Part shown: piece after piece, positions 63,357 through 64,000 of the stretch | Numbering within the stretch: the first letter of the stretch is position 1 | Layout: each line of letters begins with the position of its first letter | Assembly: GCA_022763425.1 (NCBI GenBank) | Contig: JALEGD010000001.1 | Span: forward strand, 434,001-498,000 | Source of the DNA: Pelagibacteraceae bacterium | GTDB lineage: Bacteria > Pseudomonadota > Alphaproteobacteria > Pelagibacterales > Pelagibacteraceae | DNA length: 64,000 nucleotides | Direction of reading: 5' to 3' | Made by a program: the position numbers and the translations under genes | The notes under the pieces: generated by a model | What the model saw: only the letters and a program-made list of their open reading frames with translations | The model's database searches: none | Told to the model about the DNA's origin: nothing

Positions 63357-64000
63357 TTATTTGAAATCTTTCCATTGATCTTCATCAGAGGAATTACCAT
63401 CATTGGTTAAATAGTCTCTTCTTTGAAGGTATAAACTTCTAACTGATGCATATAGATCTACAGAATTTTTTTCTAAATTGTCTAGTGTATTTATATTTTC
63501 AGCTCGCCAATTTGTTTTATCAAGGGCTGTTTCACCCCAGTAAGTTCCATCCCCCAGGTTATTTCCAAGTAACATTTCTTTATTTCCAACTGTACTTAAA
63601 TAAAAAGGATCAAGCATTGCATTGCCAATTTTTCCAACACTATCTCTTAAAGTTGCAGGCCCCAGAACAGGCAACATTACATAACATCCGTGTCCAACAC
63701 CCCAGGCTCCAAGAGTTTGGCCATAGTCTTCATTTTCATTTTTTTTAATTCCCAATTTTGATGCTGGATCAAATATCCCAAGTATTCCTACTGTTGTGTT
63801 AATTATAAATCTTCCAGTATCATTTATGCCCTGTTTATATTTACCTTGAAGAAATTGATTTGGAATTTGAACAAAGTAGCTAACATTATTGGTTGCATTT
63901 TTCACTCCAGTTTTCACTGGATCGGGTAGGTATGAATAACCTTTCGCAACTGGTTTAAAAATAATTTTATCTAGCCCCATATTAAATGAAAAAACAGCTC
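63357..64000 (-). CDS. mlaA: MlaA (VacJ) outer-membrane lipid asymmetry lipoprotein, N-terminus beyond the window
   Basis: The frame is open to the window end and reads AVFSFNMGLDKIIFKPVAKGYSYLP, the usual mid-start of MlaA, so the true start, signal peptide and lipobox are upstream of base 64000 on this strand. Other hallmarks: GRFIINTTVGILGIFDPASKLG, EDYGQTLGAWGVGHGCYVMLPVLGPATLRDSVG and NAMLDPFYL. It removes phospholipids from the outer leaflet and hands them to MlaC, encoded directly downstream. The rest of the Mla system is not in the window. Confidence 0.95.
   Translation of the reverse strand, partial: AVFSFNMGLDKIIFKPVAKGYSYLPDPVKTGVKNATNNVSYFVQIPNQFLQGKYKQGINDTGRFIINTTVGILGIFDPASKLGIKKNENEDYGQTLGAWGVGHGCYVMLPVLGPATLRDSVGKIGNAMLDPFYLSTVGNKEMLLGNNLGDGTYWGETALDKTNWRAENINTLDNLEKNSVDLYASVRSLYLQRRDYLTNDGNSSDEDQWKDFK

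Overview
The window looks like chromosome of a streamlined marine alphaproteobacterium of the SAR11 / Pelagibacterales type. The DNA is strongly AT-rich and almost entirely coding. The longest gene-free stretch is about 100 bases, and most neighbouring genes overlap or abut. Gene content and order fit Alphaproteobacteria: coxBA-ctaB-ctaG-coxC-surf1-thrC, a split F0 operon (atpI-B-E-F'-F), mutY-dciA-dsbA-smc, petABC, prs-rplY-pth-ychF, CcrM, yqeY-dnaG-rpoD, and a petP/petR-like regulator pair. I see no insertion sequence, prophage, CRISPR array, toxin-antitoxin pair or other accessory island. This is core genome, and assignment to SAR11 is an inference from these traits.

Layout. 1-6015 (minus): Kdo transferase (cut by the window edge), MsbA-like exporter, PmbA/TldE, UbiA, quinone oxidoreductase, haloacid-dehalogenase-like hydrolase. 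6036-8155: RsmE (+) and TldD (-). 8227-15036 (+): aa3-type cytochrome c oxidase genes with their assembly factors, including a 36-residue membrane protein in the CoxF position and a SURF1 gene that seems to start at CTG, then thrC. 15033-16663: rnhA and thrB (-) and a tandem CDGSH protein (+). 16672-22457 (-): F0 ATP synthase genes, a short SMC, a DsbA-like protein and a DUF721/DciA protein. 22464-27000: mutY, an FAD monooxygenase, ccrM, rnhB, a uracil-DNA glycosylase. 26982-31796: TPR protein, ispE, tRNA-Gln, cca, greA, trmL. 31878-34453 (+): cytochrome bc1. 34430-42718 (-): ychF, pth, rplY, prs, pgeF, midA, lgt and a kinase/response regulator/MarR trio. 42781-50554: ilvE, pgsA, uvrC, folB, a FolM-like reductase, uvrB, aspC. 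50551-57528: trxB, an ELM1-family protein, a 2OG-Fe(II) oxygenase-like protein, carB, carA. 57630-64000: yqeY, dnaG, rpoD, tRNA-Ile(CAT), an EamA transporter, mlaC and mlaA (cut by the window edge).

How the genes work together. Much of the window serves aerobic respiration: bc1 complex, cytochrome oxidase with heme and copper assembly factors, F0 of the ATP synthase, and UbiA for ubiquinone. The rest is housekeeping: translation and tRNA maturation, replication and sigma factor, DNA repair, amino-acid and pyrimidine synthesis, folate, isoprenoid and phospholipid synthesis, and outer-membrane lipid handling (WaaA, MsbA, MlaA/MlaC, Lgt).

I found no clearly new multi-gene system. The points most worth a second look are: an SMC with no recognisable hinge; a primase that keeps one of four zinc ligands; a family-4-like uracil-DNA glycosylase without the iron-sulfur cysteines; a SURF1 start at CTG; a 36-codon gene in the cox operon; a pteridine-reductase-type SDR next to folB; and ten convergent gene ends that leave no room for terminators. 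Several may be lineage-wide traits, and this is stated in each entry.
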